Assembly: GCF_949628265.1 (NCBI RefSeq)
Contig: NC_088788.1
Span: forward strand, 34,272,335 to 34,336,334
Direction: 5' to 3'
Source of the DNA: Cloeon dipterum
Taxonomy: Eukaryota > Arthropoda > Insecta > Ephemeroptera > Baetidae
DNA length: 64,000 nt
The translations under genes were made by a program, and so were the position numbers. Below, in pieces: positions 23,901-35,303 of the stretch (its first letter is position 1; the number at the start of each line of letters is the position of its first letter). Under the pieces are notes generated by a model, which made no database searches, was not told the origin of the DNA, and saw only the letters and a program-made list of their open reading frames with translations.

Positions 23901-24964
23901 CCAAGCTACGCAAGCATTTCCTCAACAATCAAGCCAACCGCTAAAGTGCAATCCAGAACCACCACTAATGTGACGAGAACGCCAAGGGTCATCAAAGCAC
24001 CTTTGGGCTACTCGGGACCACGACCCAACAATCCAGTGACCACTTCCCCAATGAAACGCGTCCCTTCGGCTCCATCAGTGCGTTCCACTCAACCGACCAT
24101 ATCAATACAGGCGTCTGGAGACACCGCTGCTGGACCCCAGCACGTGGAAATCCCGCAGGGTGTCGATCCAGGCGCTTTGGAGGTGCCGGCTGGAATGCAG
24201 CTCATGGTGTCCGACAACGGAGAGTACTACTTGCTACCCCAGCAGCCGGTAGGCAGCACAGTTGCCCTGGCGCACGATCCCGAGTCGGGCACGGTCCAGG
24301 TTGTGGCCATTCCTGAACAGCCAGATTCTGGTCTAGCCCCTATTAATGTGGAAGTCAACCACCCCACCACAGGAATTATTACTCATGGTAAGTGGTTTTG
24401 TGAAATATTGAAAAGTAATCTAGTCCATGTTTTTTATCAACCTTATGGCGAAAAATCTTCTGACCTAGCCATACTTAAAGACATTGTGTTATGAAATGCA
24501 GGGTTGCATTTGCCTGCCACCTGTTTCTTTTCCCCCCACTCAATTTTCATCAAGTTCTTATACAAGAAATGAATTTTCTCCCTAGGAAAATCTATTATTT
24601 GCAGTTAAGAGTGGTCAAAATTTCCTCTACTGTGCAGATTTTTCTCTTTTAAATTTCAATTTGCTGCCTGTTTCTCATAAAATGTATCTCTCAATTTTCC
24701 AAGTTGAGGTCATTAGGAAATTTACATAATAGTTGAAAACAGATGCAAACATAGCCTGGTGATTGATAAAAAGTTTTAACCACTGCACTGGATTTTTCTT
24801 GTACTCTGAAAGAAAATGATCGTTTAATCCAGAGTATTTTTGTTCCAGACGCGGCAGACACGCAGATCAATGCCGCCGACGCAGGAAGATTTGTACTGGT
24901 GATGACAAAGGAAGGCGAACTAATGCTGATTCAAACGGACCAAAACAGTGCAGTGGAGAGTTAG
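20919..24964 (+). CDS. Chromodomain protein with N-terminal C2H2-like finger (candidate Chromator/Chriz)
   Basis: Ten exons: 20919-20994, 21050-21195, 21800-21875, 22362-22486, 22542-22691, 22750-22859, 22916-23005, 23062-23126, 23182-24387 and 24849-24964, giving 719 aa in frame. Residues about 35-65 form a C2H2-like finger (CGRCLQVFHAIPELQKHK). A chromodomain spans about 185-260, with KVYVRKILE, YMVQWEGQSDSKTSWLPE and LIDQFEERI in the right order. A Glu/Asp run follows, then a basic, Pro/Lys-rich disordered region. A compact conserved-looking C-terminus (VSDNGEYYLLPQ; RFVLVMTKEGELMLIQ) closes the protein. Family role: methyl-lysine reading on chromatin. Chromator is suggested by a single chromodomain at a similar place; the name is a guess. 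AATAAA at 24970-24975 is only six bases past the stop. Confidence 0.75.
21439..21452 (+). repeat. Homopolymer run, 14 G
   Basis: Fourteen consecutive G bases within intron 2 of the chromodomain gene. In nascent RNA this could form a G-quadruplex; it is also a place where assembly length may be wrong. Confidence 0.8.
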
Positions 24965-25048
24965 ACTTAAATAAAATGCTGCCAACAGCTTGGAGTTTGA
25001 CGTAGGATTAAGATTTTAATAGCTTGTACAATATATACTAAACGTTAC

Positions 25049-26956
25049 TCATTTACTGCCTTCTTTCACTGCATGATCCAATTTGGAAATGGTGAAAATG
25101 TTCTGTCCAGTGATGCTGAAACCGAGATTCCTTTCATGAGCCAATTTCTGAAGTTTATCCACATCACTGTCGTTCAGTACAAGTGGCAAGTGGATCTGTC
25201 TGGCTCTCTTGTCAGCGACGAATTTATCCAGACGAAGACTCATTGATTTCGTCACTGGATCAAAATCCTCCTTTAAAAAGAATAAATATGTATCTATATG
25301 ATAGAAATAATGCTTCAGCCATACTTTCTCAGCAACCAATAGCTTCTTGTGGAAGCCACAATGATCCTCAGTCTCAGCTTTTTTTCCAGTTGAACCTTGG
25401 AACATGAACTTCGCCATATCCTTTTCCTTCTGCTTGGCAAGTTCTTTCTTTTCTTGCACCTTTATTAACTCAACAGTATTTAATTGTCTACCACTATTAA
25501 TTGGTCCATTCACCTTCTTCAGCTCAAGGTTGATAGTCTCGTCGCAAGGATTCTTCCATTTAGCTTTCGTCAATCTTCGAGTCGCACCCTCAAAATCACC
25601 AAGAGTGGCGAGTGCTCTTCCATAGCTTAAAATGATAATCTTAAATTAAATGATCCTAGAAATTAAATAATAAAGTTCACTGGAAATTTGCTTTGGAGTT
25701 CTGAGGTTCAATCTTCAACGCTTCTTGGCACATACTGCACGCCTTCTCAGGTTCACCCAAGGAATTGTGGCAAATAGCCAGGTTCACGAAGAGTGTTTGA
25801 AGTTTTTTCATCTGCTCTTCAGAGTCCTGTTTGTTCTTAATCTTGGTGAAGTTCTCAAGGCGGCGCACAGCTCGCTTGAAACTTACGGCAACAACGAAAA
25901 TAAGGTTTTAAGTTAATTTTCAATATTACCAGCCAATCGCAGATATGTAAGACTGGTTCTTAAAGAACTGAATGCCTTCTGCGTGCTCTCGGTTAACTGC
26001 TTTCAAAAGGACCTTGAAGTCGGCTGTTGACTGATTTTGGTCCTCCATCATGCTGGCAACTTCTCCTTCAATGACGTCCTCCAGGGTAATTTCATACATC
26101 AAATGAGCATCTTAAAAGAGTGAATTAGCCCAGGGGAACAACAGTTTACAGAAATAAGCTACTTGCAGGGATTCTGGGGGGACAGCCGTTTGCCCCGTAC
26201 ATCAAGTCTGGATGCAGAAGAAACTGGGACCTCTCATTCTGCTTCATGGACATCAGAGCTTCTTTCAAACCAGTCAGAATGCCATCCTCCAATCGAACCT
26301 TCCATGGATGTCTCCGCAGCAAAGTGGAATCAAACGATGCATCTTCATTGTCTCTGTATGCATTGTAGTGGAATGACACAAATGCATTCTCTGGCACCAA
26401 CTCGCCACAACCCTCCAGGAGAACCTAAAATCGATTAGTATTTTTTTTATTCTCTGCTGCCCTTTAAATTGTTAACTACCAACCCTTTTCATAATTTTCC
26501 CATCATCTCTGATTGGATGCATTTTCTTGACGAGTTCATCAAAGCTAGGAATGAATTCTTGAGGTTTGGGAAACAGCTTTTTCGCCGACTGTCGCCTCTG
26601 CTCGTTAGAATGGCGGGGCACTTCATCTTCATCAAACGAACCATTTCCTTCATCTTCACTGCTACTGTCAAACTCCTTGCTCACGGTTTCAAACACAACG
26701 TGACCATTGTTCTCTGCTGCAGCTTGTAGTTCACTGCGTCGACAAAAATATTAATAATCAATATCATAAATATATTAATTAATAAATCAAACATAATTTA
26801 CCAGAGCTTAATCCCATTCTTCTCCACGTTCAAAGCAAAAAAGTCGTCCAGTTCTTGCTGCTCAACTTTCACTTCAACGTTCACCAATGGATCAAATGCA
26901 GATAGATCCATTAGATCACACTTGTTGCCATTTTCTTTTTCTTTATCTGAGGACAT
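25049..26956 (-). CDS. shu: FKBP6/shutdown: degenerate FKBP domain plus TPR co-chaperone of the piRNA pathway
   Basis: Seven minus-strand exons: 26802-26956, 26484-26733, 26163-26424, 25930-26110, 25681-25881, 25325-25625 and 25049-25270, giving 523 aa (541 if the 54-nt intron 25271-25324 is kept). After an acidic N-terminus, an FKBP fold spans about 135-240 (VPENAFVSFHYNAY; GILTGLKEALMSMKQNERSQF; LMYGANGCPPRIPA). TPR repeats follow at about 260-370 (FVNLAICHNSLGEPEKACSM; YGRALATLGDFEGATR). Known: FKBP6/Shutdown binds HSP90 and is needed to load PIWI proteins with piRNA in the germline; its PPIase site is inactive. The C-terminal about 150 residues, Lys-rich then globular-looking, are longer than I would expect for FKBP6. 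It converges on the chromodomain gene with only 84 bp between stops. Confidence 0.88.
25271..25324 (-). other. Optional 54-nt in-frame intron of FKBP6/shutdown
   Basis: On the minus strand it starts GTATGG and ends TTTTTAAAG, with a long T/A-rich tract before the acceptor. It is 18 codons with no stop, so the reading frame is open across it. Its translated sequence is rich in Tyr, Phe and Leu and unlike its flanks, favouring a real intron. Confidence 0.55.
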
Positions 26957-28663
26957 CGTTCACAACCTGAAATAATTAAATTGTATAAAAATGATCAGTG
27001 CAGATCGAAGCATTAAATATATTTTTTATAAATCCATATCTGTTAGAAAACCTTTTATCGTATAGATACAATAACTTTAACTCTATATTACGTGTAGATA
27101 TAATAATATATTATAATATGAATAAAAAATGTAATTAAAATAGTATGTATGTATGTATTACAAATTATGAAATTAATATATTTTTGGTGTAAAAGATATT
27201 GCGATTTTGATACATACATTATTTATTATCATACTATGTATGTAAATTTTCCAGACTACAAACACCAAACACTGGAAGAAAAAATAAAACAAAAAACAAA
27301 GGAAATGGAGGATCACAATGAATGGAAAAGTAGAGTTTGAGCAACAAACCAAAAGAAAAAGATAACGCAAAACACAAGCACGAGCTGAAGTCTGTCTGGG
27401 CGGAAAGCAAGAGAAAAGGCTAATTTTGCTCAATTGCTGTGGCCGATGCGAAGAACTACATAATATAATATCTAAAGTATATTATTTGTACTCTATAGCT
27501 GATTGATATTAAATTTGTACCACCTGTACCTTGTAGCTAGTAGCACGAGCAAAGCAAAAGCAGGAGCGTCAGAAACCGGACTCGTACTATAGACTACTGC
27601 GATTGTATAGATGTGAGATGGGAGTGGGATAATGATTGCCGCTGCAGCCTGCAGACTGGATTTCAAATTTCAACCGGAGGATAATGTAGCAGGCTCAGCA
27701 AAAGCTAAACTAAATCAGACAAGAAAGCGACAAAAGGACTGGGTGGGATGGAACTTGACATGGACGTGAAAAAATCACGCAGGCTGGGGCAGCAGAAAGG
27801 ACCACGATCACAAAGTGAGTACAAGTGAGTGTTGTATGTAAAAATCGCCAAAATGCCTCTTTTGGAATTTAGATTGGGCATTTTAGGGTTAAGGGCGGGG
27901 GGGATTTAAGTTCTGGCTCATTTTTTGTCATATCTTCTCTAGCTGTCTAGCTGCTAATATTTTTATATTTTTAATGCTTATGTATAAATGTATGTATAAA
28001 TCACATTAAAAATCTCATAATGTGGCTGTTGTGCAATGTAAGCTGCATGTTCATGAGAAAAATGCGAACCTTAAACCCTGTGAAGACGAATGATTGGCTC
28101 AAATTACATACATTACGTAACTCTGCAGAATTGCAGACCAGAATTTATGCTAGATATGTAATTATAGAACCAAAAGAAAATCACTGCCACACTATGTAAT
28201 GATGTTATTATTTATTATGCGCGTCTACGAATTTTCGAAATGTTGAATTATGTTTTCAATTAGTTTTATATTGAAAAGATTTTCCATCTCATTTTAAGAG
28301 CATTATTCCCACAAATTCCTTTTAGATTCCCATCTTCAGCGATCAGTGCGATCTTCTTTACTTTAGGCGCTAATATTTCAATCCAATTGTGGGTACTTCT
28401 GATTGGCGGAGAGAATAAAACGCGGGCAAACTGGTAAACAAAGAGCAAACGCGACAGCAGCATGCAGAAAGGCATCCATCCTCCAACCTTGCGAGTGTCT
28501 GCGTTTGAGCTAGTTTGAGACTTTTCTTCGTTTCGATTTTACAGTTCTTAAACTAGAACGCGATATATGAAAATATCGTGTTTACTTCGAGACTCTCTTG
28601 AACTCACGAAAGCGTTCTTTGAAAGTGATTTGAGTTACGTGTCTTGATTTGTGCGACTGAGAA
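26957..28663. other. Divergent promoter region between FKBP6 and NAA40
   Basis: AT-rich, with TATG/TGTA microsatellites at about 27143-27158 and 27980-28003. A stretch at about 27590-27830 has higher GC and ends in a donor-like AAGTGAGT, so it could be a non-coding 5' exon; that is only a guess. No coding exon recognised. Confidence 0.45.
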
Positions 28664-30195
28664 ATGGGGGTAAGTTATTGTACAATTTTATTCTTTCTTC
28701 CAAAAGAATTTTGTCAAAATCTCTGGACATACATTATTTTTTGTTTCGTTATGGAAAAACGAGATTTTTGCATATTGAGACGATTGAGACGGATATTTGT
28801 ATTCCTTAGAATGTTCTGATTCGCTTGACGACACGTTTCTCTCTACATTCAAAGAGATCATCCGATGTAAAATTTAAAATCTAAATCTTAAATAAGGTAT
28901 TCAATCTTCAATGAAAATTGTACTAATATATATCTATTTTACTTATAGAAGAGCAGTAAAAAATGGAAAGAAAACCGTATGCAGAGGAAGGAGGAAATTG
29001 CCAGGATTGCAAAAGCACAAGCACTTGTCAATGCAGCCAAAAAGCAGGTTCGTTTGAATTTGATCATCCTCTGTTAATCAGCAATGTTAAACTCATTTAT
29101 TTGCCTGTTCATTTTAGGATAATCCCCTCGACAAACTGTCGGCTTTCCAAAAATTCAGCAAGGATGGCTTGGAAGTGACAATTTCTTTCTGCAAGGCCCC
29201 TGACATGAATGATAAATTGAAGACAGAAGTGATGGATCTGATGCGTACAAATATGAAAGAAACGTTAGTACAAAAGCAAAATATTTAAAATTAGTTTATC
29301 GAGCCTTTTGTTCTCCATGATAGGTATGCTCAATCCGACTGGGGTTGGAAAGAAAAAGAAAAATCTGAAGAACTCTTCGATGAAGATGCTTGGTATCTCT
29401 TGGCTAATGATGACAAAAATGGATCAATGGTTGCTTTTTCACACTTCCGTTTTGACATGGATGAAGGCAGACCGGTCCTATATTGGTAAACTTACATAAA
29501 ATTTATTTATATTCATTTATATCACTGATATCAACATACTTATACTAAAAAGTGAAAAAAGGCCATGTACAAAGCGTGGTTCATTAATTTTAAACCCAAT
29601 TCTAGCCTGTTTCGTTTTAAAATAAGTGTAAAGTTACAGAGTATAATACTCCATGACTTCTCTGATTAAAAAAATGTAATGAATTATGCCAGGGAATACG
29701 TTTTCAACATCTATTAAATTCAAACAATTTATCCAATAGAGATTGACGCAATTAATACAGCAAGTTAGAGTTAGATTTGAAAATCTCAACATTTTTTGTA
29801 ATTCTCGATAGTTAATGGTAATTCACACTTACGAGTAGTCTGCGTGTGTGTTCTTTTTCACATTAAAACAATTGATTTCAGTTACGAGCTGCAGCTAAAT
29901 GAAAGCACCAGACGGAAAGGCCTTGGTAGGCGAATGATGCAGGTTTTGGAAATGTTCTCGTGGCAAGCAAACATGGAGAAGATAGTGCTTACCATCCTGA
30001 AGAATAATCCAGATGCTAAAGCATTCTTTTCAGCTATGAAGTATGTTCAAAAATTACTTTTTGTGCTATTTGATTTTTGTAATGTTCTATTTTCAAAGGT
30101 ACGAGTTGGACGAGACAAGCCCAGAAGATGAATTTGATGAAACATATTGCTATGAAATTCTCAGTAAGGAAAGGAAGATTAAAACTCCGCAATAG
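28664..30195 (+). CDS. NAA40: N-alpha-acetyltransferase 40 (NatD; histone H4/H2A N-terminus)
   Basis: Six exons: 28664-28669, 28949-29047, 29118-29263, 29324-29485, 29882-30040 and 30099-30195, giving 222 aa (human 237). The first coding exon is only ATG GGG, giving an MG N-terminus that could be myristoylated, as reported for NAA40. A GNAT fold follows: WYLLANDDKNGSMVAFSHFRF, LYCYELQLNESTRRKGLG with the acetyl-CoA loop RRKGLGRR at about residues 147-154, then FSAMKYELDETSPED, a NAA40 signature. Family role: acetylates the N-terminal Ser of histones H4 and H2A. AATAAA at 30244-30249. The 396-nt intron 4 is the largest after the leader intron. Confidence 0.93.
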
Positions 30196-31154
30196 CTGTC
30201 TCTGTATGGAATCTCGAAAACAACATCGTGTTTTTCTTACTAAAATAAAATTCCATTTGTTTCGTAGAACCTGATGTGCATTGAATCGTCTATTTCTCAT
30301 CTACGTAAAGTAGATTTTCTAGAACAGTGTGACTGTGAAACCAGTTTTCATTCAATCTAGATTAACTCTACCGAATCAATATGGTTTGTTTTAATCCTTT
30401 GGAAGTTCATACCTACCGGGATATTTGGACAAAATAGTCATAAAAAATGTCCGTAATTTTATTGTAGTAAAAAGTTTTTTGGAAAAAAATTAAATTATGA
30501 ATTAACAAATTTTTACGTAATACAAATATTAGAATTTTTCAGAATATGATCGAATATATATGTATAACCATTAAAAGCTTACAAAAGTTTTAAACTTTTT
30601 TCTGTGCGAAGTTAATTTTTTTTTTTTTTTTTTTTTGAACGTCGAAAATGATCAAAGAATTTTTATTATCGAACATTTATGTTATCTAGGTTGAGCACAA
30701 GCAATGTATTTTAAAATCAATTTTGGACCCTTTAAATATTAAAATAATTATTGTCAAATCGAAATCTTGCATCGCTGTACTTAGTTAAATATCGGAAAAA
30801 TTGCTTCACGAATTGAATGGTTTTCCCAAAAACTATAAAACGACGAGTTTCTTCAAAACGGTTGAAAGGATTTTGGAGGTTATTTTGCCTGGCTTCTGCC
30901 AGATTCGCGCCCACTTCATCACCAATAATTTCCTGTCGTCTGAGTGAGCTACGCCAATGGCGAAGCATTCCTTTCCCTCCATTTTCTCCTTTCTGCCTTG
31001 TGTGCTTTGCTTGTCGACTGACGCTGACTCTTCTCGCTTCTAACCGGAGACTACCTCAACACCTGAACTTTTAAGCAAGATCAAGGCGGCTTTGAGAGCT
31101 AAGAGCTAGCGAGCATCTTTTGGAGGTCCTTTTACCACTGATTAGACACTTAAA
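30196..31154. other. Intergenic region
   Basis: It holds the NAA40 3' UTR, a 21-nt T run at 30616-30636 and, from about 30880, a less AT-rich stretch likely to be the promoter and 5' UTR of the next gene. Open frames here show no domain. Confidence 0.5.
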
Positions 31155-33064
31155 ATGGTATTATTATTTATATCTTTATGGAAGATTCAAAACATGTTCA
31201 TTCTGTATGTTTGTTGTTACTCATACACTGCTTTTTGCACAAATATGTAACATGTAGTTGCATTGCAGTTGCAGGATATGGATCCAAGATGGGCCCGATG
31301 GGCCGAATTTCACCAAAAATTTAAGCCGTTATGTTTGGTTTGTAGGAAAAACAAACCGCGAGAAGACCCGATCAGAAGGACGAACAGGTATGTATTGATT
31401 TTAAATTTGTTAACGCTCGACAAGAAGAATTGTTCAAAACCTGCTCCTCTTAAAGGGAAGTGAGGGCCATCTGCAATTACCCCCCGCCTGGCATCGAGGT
31501 GGTGCCGGACCTTGATGATGCGGATAAGTTGCACACCTTCATCACGTGCACGGATAACACTTCGATATACTTGATTATCCGCCTCCCAAAAAACTACCCA
31601 AATGAGGGGCCAAGGGTCACGTGTATGACCGACGCCAGCTGCACTGCGGTCTTCGAACCCTACGGCAAGAAGGTGCTTCTCAGCATGCTTGGCACAGAGG
31701 AACCGTTCGACTGGAGCCCAGACGAAAGCCTGGAAAGCGTGCTCATCTCAATCCAGCGCTTCCTGAACAATGAAGCAGAGCTCGTCAAGGTATTTTGGAT
31801 AAAGAAAATAATTTTTGTCTGGCAGCTGGTTAAAAAGGACTGATTTTCCCCAAAATCCGCTAATTATTACCATAAAATAGTTATTAAACAGCTCTGCAAG
31901 GAACCATAATCTGTCCTAGTTGATCACAATATAAATTTTATTCCATTTTTCAATTGGAAATGAGTCGTCTTTGGCCATTTAATTATGAATGGATTTAAGT
32001 ATAAATTTATGAAATTTATTCTATTTATCTACCAAATAAACGCTGTGATTCACACTTTTAACCTTTTTTCGCAACGCATTTCCTTGTGAACAGGTCCTAT
32101 CCGACCTGCAGGGTCAAGCCACCGCAGCACCTATCCAAGCAACACGGAAGTGGCACCAGTCGATCACTCCAGATTTACGAAATCGCCTAGTTTTTAAAAC
32201 GTGAGTAGAGAATAATTTATTGTTGATTCAGTCAATTCAAACTGATGATTTTTACAGATTTCGAGGAATATATCCTACTCGGGATGTCCAAGCATTGACG
32301 CACAAAAATATTAATAAATTAATCGAATACGCCAGAAAAGTCGAAGGTGATTTGTATCAAAAATCGACATCAAAAGTGAGTTCTTTTAGATTTTTAAATT
32401 AGGAACGAGAAGCAGTTAATTCTGATCGTGTTTTTGTTTGGTTTTCAGTATGAATATTATCTTTTACTACATAAGATAACCCTTGAGGTCGAAGATAAAC
32501 GTGGTGAGTACAAACTAGTAATATTGGATGTGGATAAAGATGCATTCCTTTTTAAAAGGCTTTAGTTAATCAAAATTAGGAATTCAACAGGAAATATTAT
32601 AATAGTCCTTCAAATATTATTTGAAGTGTTAAGTAGGATGCACTAATTTTAGTTAGCAGGTATTCCTGCGAGGCATAAACTTCTTGAAAGCTGAAAACTA
32701 TGAAGATAGTGTTTTGGAATTTGTAAAGATAAACAAAATAATACTCATTTGGATCAAACTCAATCAAACCTAATGATTAACATTATTAAGTGCTTCCAAC
32801 TGCTAAGAATTGAAGAGAGTTAACATTTCCTAATTCTACCTTCAAAAATAGTTAGTGAAAGGATTTAAATTCTTCATCTGTTCACAAATCTGTTTCATTT
32901 ATTTGAATTAAGGTAATTATTTTCGCTAATTTGGATGTGCATTTTCTCTTTTTCACTAAACAGAGAAGATTTGGCAGCGGGACCTCAAAGAGCTCAAGCA
33001 GCTGCGGCAGAATCTGCTGTCGGTGATGCATAGTTACGTGATCCCGAGACAAGAGACAAGCTAG
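31155..33064 (+). CDS. Inactive UBE2Z-like E2 domain fused to a CBP/p300-type KIX domain
   Basis: Seven exons: 31155-31157 (ATG only), 31269-31387, 31456-31789, 32094-32200, 32258-32375, 32449-32503 and 32964-33064, giving 278 aa. Residues about 41-150 match the UBE2Z-type E2 fold (YPPPGIEVVPDLDDADKLH; LPKNYPNEGPRV; KKVLLSMLG; DWSPDESLESVLISIQ). The catalytic Cys of UBE2Z (VCLS) is Leu115 here, the NPN-like motif is gone and the loop after TGP is shortened, so it should be unable to carry ubiquitin. Residues about 170-250 are a KIX domain (RKWHQSITPDLRNRLV; YARKVEGDLYQ; YEYYLLL) strikingly like that of CBP. A basic helix ends the protein. KIX domains bind transactivation helices. I know of no named gene with this pairing. 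A downstream Met at 31278 is an alternative start. Confidence 0.85.
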
Positions 33065-34073
33065 AAGAAGCTGAATAAGCATCAGCAGCCCATGATGGAC
33101 ATGGGAATAATTATGACTTTTATGTCTTCCAACTAGCAGCAACCATATTGATCAATTTGTATACAATACCTGAGCCTATATCAAAACTTGTTTAAACGCG
33201 ATGACACATCACAAATGTTTTTTTAAGAAGAGGTTTTCCATTTAAAGGATTTAAAGCATATTTTCTGCAGTCATTATCTAAATGAGCATTCGAGGATTTA
33301 GTAATAAACCTTGAAATATGCAAGTTTATCAGAACGTATTTTTCCAAATCCCTTGATATCTATATTATATATATTCTCAGAATAATTCACGCATGCAGCC
33401 TATGAGAGATTATTTACCTCTCGCTATTGGTTAGGTAAAGATGATGAAAAAAGGTTGATTATAAAATTTTAACCTTTAAAATAGAACTACTGCGTGATTT
33501 TTTTTGCTCTTTTTGTAAGTATTTCAAATCAGCTTTTATTTAAATAAAATAATTTACAGACGAAAGACCAACTGCACAATTATTCATTTTTTCATTGCAT
33601 TTTAAAATTATTATTTATTACAATAATTTTTTTTGGACCCATACCACGGGTCTAACGTAACGCGTTCACATTCTCACAATCGCGGTTGGAATCCTTAAAA
33701 CTATAAAATTCGCGCCCACCTCTTGCCAGTCCTATCAATGTCGATGCGCGGTTCATTTTTCGAATGATTCTGACATTGCTGTGGCTGCCACCTGTCGATG
33801 TAACTGTTAAGCAAGGTCAATAACAAACAAACCACCAGAAGAGGCGCATAATGTGTATCTTTTGACCGATGAGATTCAATCGACCGTATTGAACAACTTA
33901 GCAATGGTACTTTGCTTTGAATTATGTCGCTAGAACTGCTGTAATATTCTCTCACAGTCAGCATAAATAGATTTGAAATTCAGAGTGCTCAATCATAAGG
34001 CCTCAGGCAAGTCAAAAGCATCAATTTATTTTAAAAATTTGTTCATTCGAATTTAAAAACCTTTCCTCTAGAC
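33065..34073. other. Intergenic region
   Basis: AATAAA at 33303-33308 probably ends the E2-KIX transcript. The remainder is AT-rich and probably includes the promoter of the FKBP-TPR gene. The 87-codon reverse frame at 33701-33964 has no recognisable features and is judged a chance frame. Confidence 0.5.
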
Positions 34074-35303
34074 ATGAGTTCAGCATCTCTGGAAACTGAT
34101 TGGGAGGGATGGTGCGGCAACCTGATGATCACCAAGAAGATCGTGATGAAAGGCCCTTGGGGTGACAGTGCGATGCCGCTGGGCGCCGAGTGCTGTATTC
34201 GTGTCAGCGACTCGCAAGGGTTTCTTGAAGATGGCTCGACAACCCTGACCACAGGAGAGGCAGACACCGCAGAGTTGCGGGCGCTTGAGAAAGTGCTGAT
34301 GACTATGACAATGGGAGAAAAGAGCCAAATAATATTGTTCATCGATGGGGTGGAAAGGGGGAGGGCGACTGTTGAGCTCAAGGAGTTGATAAACGCCGGA
34401 CCTGTGTACAAATGGACAGAGGAAAAAATCCTAGAGGTAAATTGAACACAGTTTTGGGACACATTTTATTGCTTTTTTCAATTCGACACTGAAAATTTAT
34501 TTCCAAATTAAATTAATTTGTATAATTAAATATTATCTATAGTAGCTGAAACTTCATCTTTGTTCTGACAAGGAAATTATAGGGGTTGACGTTTTAATTA
34601 GTGGCAAAACCATTGAATTCGTGTAGTCTTTCTGATGGGAATCTTCACTCACTGATTTATAGTCTTGAAATCGTGTACATATTCAAATAATGCATTTCCG
34701 GAATTTTGGCTTTTTATTTTAAGATAATATGTACATACTCATTGTTGTGCAAGGTTGCAGTTCAGGAACAAGTTAGTTATAAAATTGATGTTAAATTGAG
34801 GTATTTATTTTGCATTTTAGATGGCAGCCGGTTTGAAAGAAAAAGCAGTGGATCTGTTCAAGGTTGGAAGGACAGAGGACTCTTTTTATCTGTTTTCCAA
34901 AGCTCATTCAATCCTGGTCATTGGAGAGGCGAAAGACAGCGATGAGCTGAAAGCTACGTTATGCTCTAACATGGCAGCTTGTCAACTTAAGAAGAAAAAT
35001 GTCGAAAATGCCAGAGACCTCTCACTCATGGCTTTGGAGTTAAGTCCAGAAATGCCGAAGGCACTCTACAGATTAGCTGACTCTTCCATTCAGTTAAAGG
35101 TTTGATTAAATGCCAAGTTATTCGGCAATTATATTAACGTTTTGTGATTCCAGGAATATGAAGTAGCAGAATCCAGTTTGAAAAGCCTACTGAAAATTGA
35201 GCCAAGTAATAAGGACGCGCTCAAACTATTAGCAGCGCTGAAAGACTTGACAAAGGAATCGGATTCACAATATAAGGATATGGTCCAAAAAATGTTTTCG
35301 TGA
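34074..35303 (+). CDS. FKBP-like protein with C-terminal TPR repeats (FKBPL/WISp39-like)
   Basis: Three exons: 34074-34436, 34821-35099 and 35154-35303, giving 263 aa. The first exon is a degenerate FKBP domain (MITKKIVMKGPWGDSAMPLG at the start; ALEKVLMTMTMGEKSQIILF resembles the GWDxGLxxMxxGEK region) without the usual PPIase aromatic residues. Exons 2 and 3 carry about three TPRs (LKEKAVDLFKVGRTEDSFYL; LCSNMAACQLKKKNVENARD; ALYRLADSSIQLKEYEVAES). Family role: TPR co-chaperones that dock to the HSP90 C-terminus. It is shorter than FKBP52 or FKBP6 and fits FKBPL best, but AIP-like proteins are an alternative. It is the second FKBP-TPR gene within 9 kb and differs clearly from FKBP6. AATAAA at 35337-35342. 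Confidence 0.75.

Noticed and set aside
27149-27340. 63-codon forward frame near a TATG microsatellite
   Set aside because: Low-complexity Tyr/Lys sequence generated by the microsatellite and A-rich DNA.
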